Below are positions 28,357-37,254 of a stretch of DNA of 50,349 nt, piece by piece. Numbering within the stretch: position 1 is the first letter of the stretch; each line of letters begins with the position of its first letter. The translations under genes and the position numbers were made by a program. The notes beneath the pieces were generated by a model that saw only the letters and a list, made by a program, of their open reading frames with translations, did no database searches and was not told where the DNA came from. The stretch comes from Marivivens sp. (GTDB lineage Bacteria; Pseudomonadota; Alphaproteobacteria; Rhodobacterales; Rhodobacteraceae), in NCBI GenBank assembly GCA_017643845.1, contig JAEPMR010000016.1, forward strand, positions 1 through 50,349, read 5' to 3'.

Positions 28357-28384
28357 GCCCCTTACGCTTTTCAGGGAATAAACG

Positions 28385-28418
28385 AACGGGCGGCGGGTAA
28401 ACCTGCCGCCCGTTTACT
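28385..28418. terminator. Bidirectional terminator between ubiK and the M42 peptidase gene
   Basis: A 13-bp imperfect stem AACGGGCGGCGGG/CCTGCCGCCCGTT, with one G-T pair, encloses a TAAA loop. T-rich sequence follows on both strands. The two genes are convergent, so one hairpin serves both. Confidence 0.85.
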
Positions 28419-28423
28419 TTTGC

Positions 28424-29461
28424 CTAGCCTGTGAAGGAGGCGAGGTATTCGGTGAGCATCTGGCGCGCGGCTTCGAGGTCGCGCTTGTCGGCCATTTCGG
28501 TCACGGTGTGGATGTAGCGGGTGCCGACCACGATCCCCACAGCGCGGGCACCGGCGGCGGCCTGCTGCGCGGCGGCACCGTCCTGCCCGCCGGCACCGAG
28601 CATGGTGCGCTGGTAGGGGATATCTTTGGCGATGGCGAGTTGCTCGATCTCTGACACCAGCTTTTTGTCAGCGATGAAGGAGCTATCGCGGACATGGAGG
28701 CCGAAGCCGTCGCCCTGTTTGGTGGTGCGGTCCTTCTCCGGCACGCCGGGGGTATCGCAGGAGAGCGTCACGTCGATGCCGAGGCCGATGTCAGGCTTGA
28801 TCGCGTAGGCGGCGGTGCGGGCACCGCGCAGGCCGACCTCTTCCTGACAGGTGAAGGCGACGTGAATTTCAGCGCCGCGGCCCTTGTCGCCCAAGGCGCG
28901 GATCGCTTCGATGCCGAGCCAGCAGGCAATGCGGTTGTCGAGTGCTTTTGACACGACCTTATCGCCCATTTCGAGGAACGGCTCTTCCATCACCACGAAA
29001 TCACCGACCTTGACCAGATCGCGGGCTTTCTCGCCCAAGCCGAGATCGACGAAGAATTCGCCCAGCTCTGGCACTTTCTTGCGGTCTTCGGGGGAGGAGA
29101 TGTGCACCGGTTTGCCGCCGGGGTTCATCACGCCAAGGTAATCGCCGTCGTCCGTGCAGACGCGGACGCGGCGGGAGAAGAGATTGCGTGGGTCGAAGCC
29201 GCCGACCGGCTGGAGGTAGAGGAAGCCCTCCTTGCTGATGTGGCTGACGAGAAAGCCGATCTCGTCCATGTGGCACAGGAGCATGATGCGCGGGGCGTCG
29301 GTGCTGGTTGCCTCGCGGCGGCAGAGGAGCGAGCCCATCGCATCGGTTTTCACCTCGGTAAACATGCCTTCGATTTCGGCGGTGATGAGGTCGCGGACGC
29401 GGTCCTCGTGACCGGGGACGCCGGGGGTTTCGCAGAGCCGTTTGAGTAGGTCGATATTCAT
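28424..29461 (-). CDS. M42 family metallopeptidase (glutamyl aminopeptidase-like)
   Basis: This 345-residue cytoplasmic aminopeptidase has the two-metal M42 signatures: LCHMDEIGFLV with the first histidine and aspartate, DNRIACWLGIEAI as the bridging aspartate site, and CQEEVGLRGA with the catalytic glutamate pair. M42 enzymes form large tetrahedral complexes that trim peptides from the N-terminus. The ATG follows GGAGG at 6 bases. No essential residue is missing. Confidence 0.93.
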   Translation of the reverse strand: MNIDLLKRLCETPGVPGHEDRVRDLITAEIEGMFTEVKTDAMGSLLCRREATSTDAPRIMLLCHMDEIGFLVSHISKEGFLYLQPVGGFDPRNLFSRRVRVCTDDGDYLGVMNPGGKPVHISSPEDRKKVPELGEFFVDLGLGEKARDLVKVGDFVVMEEPFLEMGDKVVSKALDNRIACWLGIEAIRALGDKGRGAEIHVAFTCQEEVGLRGARTAAYAIKPDIGLGIDVTLSCDTPGVPEKDRTTKQGDGFGLHVRDSSFIADKKLVSEIEQLAIAKDIPYQRTMLGAGGQDGAAAQQAAAGARAVGIVVGTRYIHTVTEMADKRDLEAARQMLTEYLASFTG

Positions 29462-29697
29462 GAAATGCCTCCTTGTTCGCGGCGATCATCAGGGTGCTGG
29501 ACGGGAGGTTCAAGGGGGAAAGCAACGTAACGATTGTACGAAAAATGCACTTATCCCCAAGAAATTGCTTTACAGAGTCTCCGTTCGGCCCCACCATATC
29601 TCGTAGGAGCAGGTGGAGCACCCACCGCTTCTAGAGCAGGCACCTAGCGCTTGGGGTGCTGCCATTTCCCCGGCGCTATAACGAATGAGGCCGAGCT

Positions 29698-30201
29698 ATG
29701 GCATTGTCTGAGCAGTTCATCGACGCAGGTGAGATCCATCCGATCGACCTCGTGGAAACCATCGCCGAACATCACGAATGGGAATTTGACCGTATCGCGG
29801 ACGATCAGATCGCGATGGCGGTCGAGGGGCAGTGGCGGACCTATGCCATTACGCTTGCGTGGTCAGGCTATGACGAGACATTGCGGCTGATCTGCACATT
29901 CGAGATGGAGCCGCCCGCCGAGCGTATGGCAGCGCTTTACGAAACGTTGAACGGCATTAACGATCAGTGCTGGGCAGGCAATTTCACCTGGTGGGACGAA
30001 CAGAAGATGATGGTCTTCCGCTACGGGTTGATGCTGGCCGGTGATCAGGTTGCCAGCCCCGAGCAGATCGACACGATGATTAATGCGGCGGTGATGAGCT
30101 GCGAGCGCTTCTATCCGGCGCTGCAACTGGTCACATGGGCCGAGCGGACGCCGCAAGAGGCGCTGCAAGTAGCTATCGCCGAGGCCTACGGCCGCGCATA
30201 A
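29698..30201 (+). CDS. YbjN domain protein
   Basis: This 167-residue protein has the YbjN fold, recognised from WEFDRIADDQIAMAVEGQWRTYAI and the NDQCWAGNFTWWDEQKMMVFRYGLML strand region. YbjN relatives resemble type III secretion chaperones and affect stress and motility in enterobacteria; the molecular role here is unknown. It comes before proC, with a structured 158-base gap between them. Confidence 0.9.
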   Translation: MALSEQFIDAGEIHPIDLVETIAEHHEWEFDRIADDQIAMAVEGQWRTYAITLAWSGYDETLRLICTFEMEPPAERMAALYETLNGINDQCWAGNFTWWDEQKMMVFRYGLMLAGDQVASPEQIDTMINAAVMSCERFYPALQLVTWAERTPQEALQVAIAEAYGRA

Positions 30202-30236
30202 AGAGCGCCTGAGGGTTCGGCAAACGGGATTACATA

Positions 30237-30355
30237 CGCGCGCGTTATCTCCCCGCGCGCGGCCCGCGCCACCCACTTGGCGACGCAGGCTCAGGCCGCG
30301 CCCTTGAACCTCCCACGGGCGCGGCCTAACACTTGGGCAACGCAAAGGGAGGTTC
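30237..30355 (+). promoter_or_regulatory. Structured proC leader with loop complementary to the ribosome-binding site
   Basis: Three hairpins are stacked before proC: CGCGCGCG/CGCGCGCG (30237-30244 and 30254-30261), CGCCA/TGGCG (30267-30271 and 30278-30282), and AGGCCGCGCCC/GGGCGCGGCCT (30293-30303 and 30317-30327). The 13-base loop of the third contains GAACCTCCC (30306-30314), the exact 9-base complement of GGGAGGTTC at 30347-30355, the proC ribosome-binding site. The first loop also carries CTCCC. A pseudoknot could hide the site and control translation. Confidence 0.5.
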
Positions 30356-30358
30356 CCC

Positions 30359-31174
30359 ATGAATATGGACGATGTGGCGCGCCGCGGGCTGGTGCTCTTG
30401 GGCTGTGGCAAGATGGGATCAGCGATGCTGGCCGGTTGGCTCAAAGGCGGATTGCCTGCCGCGTCGGTCTGGATCATCGACCCGTTTCCGAGCGATTGGG
30501 TGAAGGCGCAGGGTTGCCATGTGAACGCCGACCTGCCTGCCGATCCGGCGATTGCATTGATTGCGGTGAAGCCTCAGATGATGGGCGAGGCGTTGCCCGC
30601 GATGCAGGCGCTGGGCAATGGCGGGACGCTGTTTGTTTCGGTCGCGGCGGGCACGCCGATTGCGCGGTTCGCGGAGGTTTTGGGCGGCGAGACGCCAGTG
30701 ATCCGCGCGATGCCGAACACGCCTGCGGCGGTAGGCCGTGGGATCACGGCGATTATCGGCAATGCGCATGTCGGTGAGGCGGGGCTGGCGCTGGCGGAGG
30801 AGTTGCTTTCTGCCGTGGGGCAGGTCGTGCGGCTGGAGGCAGAGGCGCAGATGGATGCGGTGACGGGGGTGAGCGGCTCGGGGCCGGCCTATGTGTTCCA
30901 TCTGATCGAGACACTTGCGGCGGCGGGCGCGGCGCAGGGGCTGGCGCCGGAACTGGCGATGCAGCTTGCCAAGGCGACGGTCGCGGGCGCGGGTGCGCTG
31001 GCCGAGCAAGCGGAGGAAGACCCCGCGCAGCTGCGGGTCAATGTCACATCGCCCAACGGCACGACGCAGGCGGCGCTGGAGGTGCTGATGAATGAGGCGG
31101 ATGGCTTCCCTGCGCTACTCACGCGGGCGGTGACGGCGGCGACGGAGCGGTCAAAGGAGTTGTCCCGTGGGTGA
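30359..31174 (+). CDS. proC: Pyrroline-5-carboxylate reductase
   Basis: ProC reduces pyrroline-5-carboxylate to L-proline with NAD(P)H, the last step of proline synthesis. The 271 residues hold the Rossmann motif LVLLGCGKMGSAMLAGWL at about residues 10-27, MPNTPAAVGRG in the middle, and the C-terminal VTSPNGTTQAALEVL and AVTAATERSKEL segments. A GGGAGG ribosome-binding site precedes ATG 30359, 6 bases away, and is the target of the leader hairpin described separately. It overlaps csaA by 8 bases. Confidence 0.96.
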   Translation: MNMDDVARRGLVLLGCGKMGSAMLAGWLKGGLPAASVWIIDPFPSDWVKAQGCHVNADLPADPAIALIAVKPQMMGEALPAMQALGNGGTLFVSVAAGTPIARFAEVLGGETPVIRAMPNTPAAVGRGITAIIGNAHVGEAGLALAEELLSAVGQVVRLEAEAQMDAVTGVSGSGPAYVFHLIETLAAAGAAQGLAPELAMQLAKATVAGAGALAEQAEEDPAQLRVNVTSPNGTTQAALEVLMNEADGFPALLTRAVTAATERSKELSRG

Positions 31175-31505
31175 GATCACGTTCGATGACTTTCTGAAGG
31201 TGGATATCAGGGCGGGGCGGGTGATCCGTGCCGAGCCGTTTCCAGAGGCGCGGAAGCCCGCGATCAAGATGTGGATCGATTTCGGGCCGGAGATCGGGGA
31301 GAGGAAATCCTCCGCGCAAGTGACGGCGCATTACACGCCGGAGGCATTGGTCGGAAAACAGGTGATGGCGGTGGTGAATTTTCCGCCACGGCAGATCGGC
31401 AAGTTCATGTCGGAAGTTCTGGTGTTAGGGGTGGCCGATGCAGAGGGCGGGATCGTTTTGATCAGCCCCGATAAGGATGTGGCTGCAGGCGAGAGGATGC
31501 ATTGA
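31167..31505 (+). CDS. csaA: tRNA-binding protein CsaA
   Basis: This 112-residue protein has the OB-fold tRNA-binding domain of CsaA: FLKVDIRAGRVIRAEPFPEARKPAIKMWIDFG, followed by the VNFPPRQIGKFMSEVLVLG motif. It binds tRNA and in some species acts as a secretion-linked chaperone. I chose the GTG at 31167 with AAAGGAG 8 bases upstream. It overlaps proC upstream, and its TGA shares a base with the ATG of the dehydrogenase downstream. Confidence 0.93.
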   Translation: MGEITFDDFLKVDIRAGRVIRAEPFPEARKPAIKMWIDFGPEIGERKSSAQVTAHYTPEALVGKQVMAVVNFPPRQIGKFMSEVLVLGVADAEGGIVLISPDKDVAAGERMH

Positions 31506-32461
31506 TGAGAGTTCTGATTACGAGAGATATTCCAGCCCGGATCGTGGATGCGGCCAAGGCGCGGTTTGACGTGACCCACCGTGCCGAGCCGCGCGTGGGG
31601 CTGACGGAGGAAGAAGCCGCCGAGGCGCTGCGCAATTATGATGCGATCCTGCTGACGCTGGGCGACCAGTTCTCGGCGCGGGCCTTCGAGATGGCGGGAA
31701 CGATCCGCTGCAAGGTGCTGGCGAATTTCGGGGTGGGGTATAATCATATTGATGCAGCGGCGGCAGCGGCGGCGGGTGTGGCGGTGACCAACACGCCGGA
31801 TGTGCTGACCGACGCGACTGCCGATATTGGCATGACGCTGCTTCTCGCGGCGGCGCGGCAGGCGGCGCTGGGCGACCGGCTGGTGCGCGGCGGTGGCTGG
31901 AAGGGCTGGGGGCCGACGCAGATGATGGGCACGCATGTCACCGGCAAGACGGTCGGTATCGTCGGGATGGGCCGGATCGGGCAGGCGGTGGCGAAGCGCT
32001 GCCACTACGGGTTTGATATGCCGGTGATCTATTACAACCGCTCGGCCAAGGATGCGGGCCTGCCCGCGCGGCAGGTGGATCGCCTGACGGACCTGATGGC
32101 GCAGGCGGATTTTATTGTCGTGACTGTCCCCGGTGGGGCGGAGACGCGGCATCTGATTGATGCGGAAGCGCTGGCGGCGATGAAGCCAGATGGCATTTTC
32201 ATCAATATCGCGCGGGGCGATGTGGTGGATGAAGAGGCATTGATCGCGGCGCTGGCCGAGAAGCGGATCGGCGCGGCGGGTTTGGACGTTTATGCACAGG
32301 AGCCGTTTGTGCCGGAGGCGCTGCGTGCGCTAGATAATGCTGTGCTGCTGCCGCATCTGGGATCGGCGACGCTGGAGACACGCGAGGCGATGGGGCAGAT
32401 GGCGCTTGATAATATCATCGCCCATGCCGAAGGGCGCGAGCTGCCGCAGCGGGTGGCTTAG
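31505..32461 (+). CDS. D-isomer-specific 2-hydroxyacid dehydrogenase
   Basis: This 318-residue NAD(P)-dependent enzyme has the cofactor motif GIVGMGRIGQAVAKRC at about residues 149-164. The catalytic arginine is in INIARGDVVDE, the glutamate in QEPFVPE, and the histidine in LLPHLGSATLETRE. Length and motifs fit glyoxylate/hydroxypyruvate reductase or D-glycerate dehydrogenase, though exact substrate is unclear. The ATG overlaps the csaA stop by one base (TGATG), so proC, csaA and this gene form one transcript. Confidence 0.93.
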   Translation: MRVLITRDIPARIVDAAKARFDVTHRAEPRVGLTEEEAAEALRNYDAILLTLGDQFSARAFEMAGTIRCKVLANFGVGYNHIDAAAAAAAGVAVTNTPDVLTDATADIGMTLLLAAARQAALGDRLVRGGGWKGWGPTQMMGTHVTGKTVGIVGMGRIGQAVAKRCHYGFDMPVIYYNRSAKDAGLPARQVDRLTDLMAQADFIVVTVPGGAETRHLIDAEALAAMKPDGIFINIARGDVVDEEALIAALAEKRIGAAGLDVYAQEPFVPEALRALDNAVLLPHLGSATLETREAMGQMALDNIIAHAEGRELPQRVA

Positions 32462-33042
32462 GCGGAGTCGCCCGTGGCTTCGCGCCAGTGGCGGCGGCAG
32501 AGGGAGACATAGCGCTCGTTTCCGCCGATCGCGACCTGATCGCCATCGGTCAGCACGTTGCCTTCGGCATCCTTGCGGACGACCATGGTGGCCTTCTTGC
32601 CGCAATGGCAGATTGTGCGGACCTCGCGCATTTCGTCGGCCAATGCGAGCAGCGCGGCGGAGCCGGGAAAGAGCTTGCCCTGAAAATCCACCCGAAGCCC
32701 GTAACACATGACGGGGATCGAGAGATCATCCACCGCGCGGGCCAGTTGCCAGACCTGCTCGGGCGTGAGGAACTGTGCCTCATCCACGAAGGCGCAGGCG
32801 CAGGGGCCGTCTGACAGGCGCTTTTCGAGCTTAACATAAAGGTCTTCGCCCGGGGCAAAGGTATCGGCCTCGGCCCCGATGCCGATGCGGGAGGCGATGC
32901 GGCCCTCGCCGGCACGGTTGTCGAACTGGGCGGTGAGCAGATAGGTCTGCATGCCGCGCTCGATGTAGTTGTGCGAGGCTTGCAGCAGCACCGTCGATTT
33001 ACCGGCGTTCATGGTGGAGTAATTGAAGTAGAGCTTGGCCAT
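32458..33042 (-). CDS. tdk: Thymidine kinase
   Basis: This 194-residue type II thymidine kinase salvages thymidine. It has the P-loop MNAGKSTVLLQASHNYIERGM at about residue 12, a DEAQFL Walker B at about residue 87, and a C-terminal zinc site from CHCGKKATMVVR and the late CRRHW. The lasso-loop tyrosine region is normal. It is convergent with the 2-hydroxyacid dehydrogenase with a 4-base overlap, and divergent from the BrnA-like gene. Confidence 0.96.
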   Translation of the reverse strand: MAKLYFNYSTMNAGKSTVLLQASHNYIERGMQTYLLTAQFDNRAGEGRIASRIGIGAEADTFAPGEDLYVKLEKRLSDGPCACAFVDEAQFLTPEQVWQLARAVDDLSIPVMCYGLRVDFQGKLFPGSAALLALADEMREVRTICHCGKKATMVVRKDAEGNVLTDGDQVAIGGNERYVSLCRRHWREATGDSA

Positions 33043-33129
33043 GCTGCTGGTTAGCCGCGGCGGTGCGTTTGGGCAAGAGGCGTGCGGTGGGGAATGGCGC
33101 TGTTAACCGCTCGGACGCAGTCTGGCGGC

Positions 33130-33534
33130 ATGTCGAAGCCCCCCAAACTCACCAAGGCACAATGGCGCGAGATGTGCTACGCGATCGATGCGCGGCGGAT
33201 GATCGAATATGACCTGCACGATTTCCTGAAGCAGGAAAAAGTGGTGCCGCCCGCGTGGGATCTGATCTGGAAGGACAAGGACCGCCGCGACGCGAAACGC
33301 ACGCGGATCACTATTGCGCTGGACGCGGATGTGGTGCGGTTTTTCAAGGCGATGGGCGAGGGCTATCAGGCACGGATCAACCGCGTGCTGCGGGCCTATA
33401 TGCATTACCGGCTGGCGGGGATCGTCGAGGGGCCGGATACGACGGATTACATCCTGCGGCCCGAGACCATGCCGCAAGTACCGAAAGATCGCGGGGAATG
33501 GGGGGATTTCGAGCGGTTTCTGAAAGGGGAGTAG
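33130..33534 (+). CDS. BrnA-like antitoxin family protein, orphan
   Basis: This 134-residue protein ends in the BrnA-type domain: RITIALDADVVRFFKAMGEGYQARINRVLRAYMHYRL at about residues 57-93, the ribbon-helix-helix region that usually binds its own operator and a BrnT toxin. No BrnT-like gene lies upstream or downstream. The first 55 residues (lysine/tryptophan-rich) are longer than in classic BrnA. It may be a lone DNA-binding regulator. I chose ATG 33130 by fit to the domain start. Confidence 0.8.
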   Translation: MSKPPKLTKAQWREMCYAIDARRMIEYDLHDFLKQEKVVPPAWDLIWKDKDRRDAKRTRITIALDADVVRFFKAMGEGYQARINRVLRAYMHYRLAGIVEGPDTTDYILRPETMPQVPKDRGEWGDFERFLKGE

Positions 33535-33587
33535 GGGTTGGAGGGACCGGACTTGCGACCGGCTTATAGTCGGAGGCCGATCGGCAG

Positions 33588-33615
33588 ACCGCGGGATGGC
33601 GACCCGTCGGTTTTT
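33588..33615 (+). terminator. Terminator of the BrnA-like gene
   Basis: ACCG-CGGG pairs with CCCG-(T)-CGGT around a seven-base loop, followed by TTTTT at 33611-33615. A single T is bulged. It lies 54 bases after the stop codon. Confidence 0.8.
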
Positions 33616-33676
33616 CTGCGCGCTTTATGTGTGCCACATCCGCACATTGAATGAGCTAGGCACCCAGCCTCACCAA

Positions 33677-33778
33677 ATCGCCAGCCCGGGGGGCGGTCTG
33701 GCGATGGGCCGGCACCTGCGGTGCTGTTCGGCCCCCGAACGGTCATTCGGTAGGTCGCGCCAACCGATGGGTTGGCGC
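33677..33778. other. Four contiguous hairpins in the carB 3' region
   Basis: Stems in order: ATCGCCAG/CTGGCGAT (33677-33684, 33698-33705); GGGCCG-GCACC/GGTGC-CGGCCC (33706-33716, 33720-33734); CCGAA/TTCGG (33735-33739, 33746-33750); GCGCCAACC/GGTTGGCGC (33757-33765, 33770-33778). Almost no bases separate the first three. None has a T-run on the carB strand, so simple termination does not explain them. A structured RNA or a palindromic repeat unit is possible. Confidence 0.5.
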
Positions 33779-33795
33779 TGTCGTAGCTTTAAACC

Positions 33796-36700
33796 CTACG
33801 AGCCTTGCAGGCTGCGCACGCGGATTTCGCTTTCGGCGCGGGCTTTCATGGCGAGTGCTGCGGCGTGGCTGGCGGCGGCGGTGGTGTAGTAGGGGATCTT
33901 GTCATAGAGCGCCACGGAGCGGATGTCGCGGCTGTCTTCGACGGCTTGTGCGCCCTCGGTCGAGTTGAACACCAGCTGCACTTCGCCATCCTTGAGGCAA
34001 TCCACCACGGTGCGGCCGCCTTCGTAGACCTTGTTGACGATTTCGCAGTCGATGCCGTTCTCGGTCAGCCATCCGGCGGTGCCGCGGGTGGCGACGATCT
34101 TCATGCCCAACTCGCGGACGACGCGGGCGGCTTCCAGCATATCGGCGCCCTTGTCGGCATCCTTGATCGAGAAGAACACGGTGCCTTCGGTCGGCAGGTT
34201 GGTGCCGGCGCCGAGCTGTGCCTTGAGGAAGGCGCGGGCGAAGTTGCGGGCCCAGCCCATGACCTCACCTGTGGAGCGCATTTCCGGCCCGAGGATCGTA
34301 TCGACACCGGGGAAGCGGGCGAAGGGCATGACGGCCTCTTTCACCGAGAACCACGGGGTGTTCGGATCGGCCAGTGTGAACGGGTTGCCAAGCGGCAGCA
34401 CGTCCATCGGATCGTCGGCCTCGGGGTAGGCGGGGCGCAGCGGGAAGTTGGAGAGCGGCTCGCCAGCCATCAGGCGGGCAGCGATGGAGGCGATGGCGCT
34501 GTCGGTCGCCTTTGCCACGAAGGGCACGGTGCGCGAAGCGCGCGGGTTGACCTCGATCAGGTAGACATCGCCATCCTTCACCGCGAATTGGACGTTCATC
34601 AGGCCTTTGACCTCGAGCGCCAATGCGAGCGCTTCGGTCTGGCGGCGGATTTCGGTGATGATGTCGGCGGGCAAAGAATGCGGCGGCAGGCAGCAGGCGC
34701 TGTCGCCGGAGTGAACGCCGGCCTCTTCGATATGCTGCATGATGCCTGCGACGTGGACGTTCTTGCCGTCGCAGAGCGCGTCAACGTCAACCTCGACCGC
34801 GCCGGAGAGGTAGCTGTCCAACAGGACGGGGCTGTCGCCGGACACGACGACGGCCTCTTTGATGTAGCGCTTGAGGTGGTCCATATCGCGGACGATTTCC
34901 ATCGCGCGGCCACCCAAGACGTAAGACGGGCGGATCACCAGCGGGAAGCCGATGGAATCCGCGATGTCGAGCGCCTGCTGGTCGGTCGAGGCGATGCCGT
35001 TGCGCGGCTGCTTGAGGTTCAGGCGGTTGACGAGATCCTGAAAACGCTCGCGGTCCTCAGCGAGGTCGATCGCGTCAGGCGAGGTGCCGAGGATCGGGAT
35101 GCCTGCGGCATCGAGCGCATTGGCGAGCTTGAGCGGGGTCTGGCCGCCGAACTGCACGATGACGCCGTGCAGCGTGCCGTTCTCTTGCTCGACGCGGAGG
35201 ATTTCCATCACGTGTTCGAAAGTGAGCGGCTCAAAATAGAGGCGGTCGGAGGTGTCATAGTCGGTGGACACGGTTTCGGGGTTACAGTTGACCATGATGG
35301 TCTCGTAGCCCTGATCGGTGAGCGCGAAACAGGCGTGACAGCAGCAGTAGTCAAACTCGATGCCCTGACCGATGCGGTTCGGGCCACCGCCGAGGATCAC
35401 GACCTTTTTGCGGTCGGAGGGGCGGGCTTCGCATTCCACGTCGCCCATCGCGGGGGCCTCGTAGGTGGAATACATATAGGGGGTCTGCGCCTCGAATTCG
35501 GCGGCGCAGGTGTCGATCCGTTTGAACACGGCGGTGACGCCGAGGTTCTGACGGGCGCGGCGGACGTTGTCCTCGCTGCGGCCGGTGAGGGTGGCCAGAC
35601 GGGCATCGGTGAAGCCCATCATCTTCAACGTGCGCAGTTCGGCCTCGGTGACGGGGAGGCCGTTTTTGCGGATGTCGGCCTCGGCGTCGATGATCTCGCG
35701 AATGCGGGCGAGGAACCACGGATCAAAGGCGGTGACGGCGATGATTTCCTCATCGGTCAGGCCGTGACGCATGGCTTGTGCGATGGTGCGCAGGCGGTCG
35801 GGGGTGGCGATGGAGAGTGCCTTGACGATGGCGGCCTTGTCCGGTGCGCCGGGGATTTCGACCTCATCAAAGCCGGTGAGGCCGGTTTCCATCGAGGCGA
35901 GCGCCTTTTGCACCGACTCATGGAAGGTGCGGCCGATGGACATGGCCTCACCCACGGATTTCATCGCCGTGGTGAGGTAGGGCTCGGAGCCGGGGAACTT
36001 CTCGAAGGCGAAGCGCGGGATCTTGGTGACAACGTAGTCGATGGTCGGCTCGAAGGAGGCGGGCGTGACCTTGGTGATGTCGTTGTCCAGCTCATCGAGC
36101 GTGTAGCCCACGGCGAGCTTGGCGGCGATTTTGGCAATCGGGAAGCCGGTTGCCTTGGACGCCAGAGCGGAGGAGCGGCTGACGCGGGGGTTCATCTCGA
36201 TCACGACCATGCGGCCATCGGCAGGGTTGATCGCCCATTGCACGTTCGAGCCGCCGGTTTCGACGCCGATCTCGCGCAGAACTGCAATCGAGCCGTTGCG
36301 CATGATCTGGTATTCCTTGTCGGTCAGGGTCAGCGCAGGTGCGACGGTGATGGAGTCGCCCGTGTGCACGCCCATCGGATCGACGTTTTCGATGGAACAG
36401 ACGATAATAGCGTTATCCGCTTTGTCGCGGACGACTTCCATCTCGTATTCCTTCCAGCCCAAGAGCGATTCATCGACGAGGATCTGGCCGACGGGGGAGG
36501 CATCCATGCCGGAGCGGCAGTAGTGGATGTATTCCTCGCGGTTATAAGCCACGCCGCCGCCTGTGCCGCCGAGCGTGAAGGCGGGGCGGATGATCGCGGG
36601 CAGGCCGATATCCTCGAGCGCGTCGAGTGCGAGGGCGACGCCGGCTTCGAGGTCATGGTTGCCGTTGGCCTTTTTCGGGGCGGTGACGATGGTGGCGCGG

Positions 36701-37131
36701 GGGTTTTCCAGCCCGATGCGGTCCATCGCTTCGCGGAAGAGTTTGCGGTCTTCGGCCATTTCGATGGCTTCGCGGTTGGCGCCGATGAGCTGGACGTTGA
36801 ACTTTTCCAGTACGCCCATGTCGGCCAAAGCTAGTGAGGTGTTGAGGCCGGTCTGACCACCCATGGTGGGCAGGAGCGCGTCGGGGCGCTCTTTCTCGAT
36901 GATCTTGGCGACGACTTCCGGTGTGATCGGCTCGATATAGGTGGCGTCTGCCAAGCCCGGATCGGTCATGATCGTCGCGGGGTTCGAGTTTACCAGAATG
37001 ACGCGGTAGCCCTCTTCGCGCAGCGCTTTGCAGGCTTGAGCGCCGGAGTAATCAAACTCGCAGGCTTGTCCGATGACAATGGGCCCCGCTCCGATGATCA
37101 TGATCGACTGGATGTCGGTTCTCTTCGGCAT
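33796..37131 (-). CDS. carB: Carbamoyl-phosphate synthase large chain
   Basis: CarB makes carbamoyl phosphate from ammonia, bicarbonate and two ATP, feeding pyrimidine and arginine synthesis; the glutaminase chain CarA is not in this window. The 1111 residues are full length: two tandem ATP-grasp halves ([22 protein letters not shown] near the start and [21 protein letters not shown] in the middle) and a C-terminal MGS-like allosteric domain. I chose ATG 37131, where AGAGG lies 8 bases upstream; the longer frame adds no conserved sequence. It overlaps no neighbour. Confidence 0.97.
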   Translation of the reverse strand: MPKRTDIQSIMIIGAGPIVIGQACEFDYSGAQACKALREEGYRVILVNSNPATIMTDPGLADATYIEPITPEVVAKIIEKERPDALLPTMGGQTGLNTSLALADMGVLEKFNVQLIGANREAIEMAEDRKLFREAMDRIGLENPRATIVTAPKKANGNHDLEAGVALALDALEDIGLPAIIRPAFTLGGTGGGVAYNREEYIHYCRSGMDASPVGQILVDESLLGWKEYEMEVVRDKADNAIIVCSIENVDPMGVHTGDSITVAPALTLTDKEYQIMRNGSIAVLREIGVETGGSNVQWAINPADGRMVVIEMNPRVSRSSALASKATGFPIAKIAAKLAVGYTLDELDNDITKVTPASFEPTIDYVVTKIPRFAFEKFPGSEPYLTTAMKSVGEAMSIGRTFHESVQKALASMETGLTGFDEVEIPGAPDKAAIVKALSIATPDRLRTIAQAMRHGLTDEEIIAVTAFDPWFLARIREIIDAEADIRKNGLPVTEAELRTLKMMGFTDARLATLTGRSEDNVRRARQNLGVTAVFKRIDTCAAEFEAQTPYMYSTYEAPAMGDVECEARPSDRKKVVILGGGPNRIGQGIEFDYCCCHACFALTDQGYETIMVNCNPETVSTDYDTSDRLYFEPLTFEHVMEILRVEQENGTLHGVIVQFGGQTPLKLANALDAAGIPILGTSPDAIDLAEDRERFQDLVNRLNLKQPRNGIASTDQQALDIADSIGFPLVIRPSYVLGGRAMEIVRDMDHLKRYIKEAVVVSGDSPVLLDSYLSGAVEVDVDALCDGKNVHVAGIMQHIEEAGVHSGDSACCLPPHSLPADIITEIRRQTEALALALEVKGLMNVQFAVKDGDVYLIEVNPRASRTVPFVAKATDSAIASIAARLMAGEPLSNFPLRPAYPEADDPMDVLPLGNPFTLADPNTPWFSVKEAVMPFARFPGVDTILGPEMRSTGEVMGWARNFARAFLKAQLGAGTNLPTEGTVFFSIKDADKGADMLEAARVVRELGMKIVATRGTAGWLTENGIDCEIVNKVYEGGRTVVDCLKDGEVQLVFNSTEGAQAVEDSRDIRSVALYDKIPYYTTAAASHAAALAMKARAESEIRVRSLQGS

Positions 37132-37254
37132 GGCGATGACCTCTAATGTTCGGGTTTGCGGCACCCACCGGTGCCCAAATTGTCGTGCGTTATAGGGATG
37201 GGAACGCGGGGCGCAAGAGGCCCTTAGCATAGAATCCGTAAAAAGAGGAGGCGA

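Noticed and set aside
30237..30355. SAH, SAM-II or SAM/SAH riboswitch in the proC leader
   Set aside because: Some short pieces (CAGGCTC) resemble the SAH class, but the conserved core and gene context (SAM or SAH metabolism) do not match, so the known classes are not supported.
33805..36834. A 1009-codon plus-strand frame opposite carB
   Set aside because: It lies fully within carB in a frame favoured by high GC at codon position three; the composition is unlike a protein and no motif is recognised.
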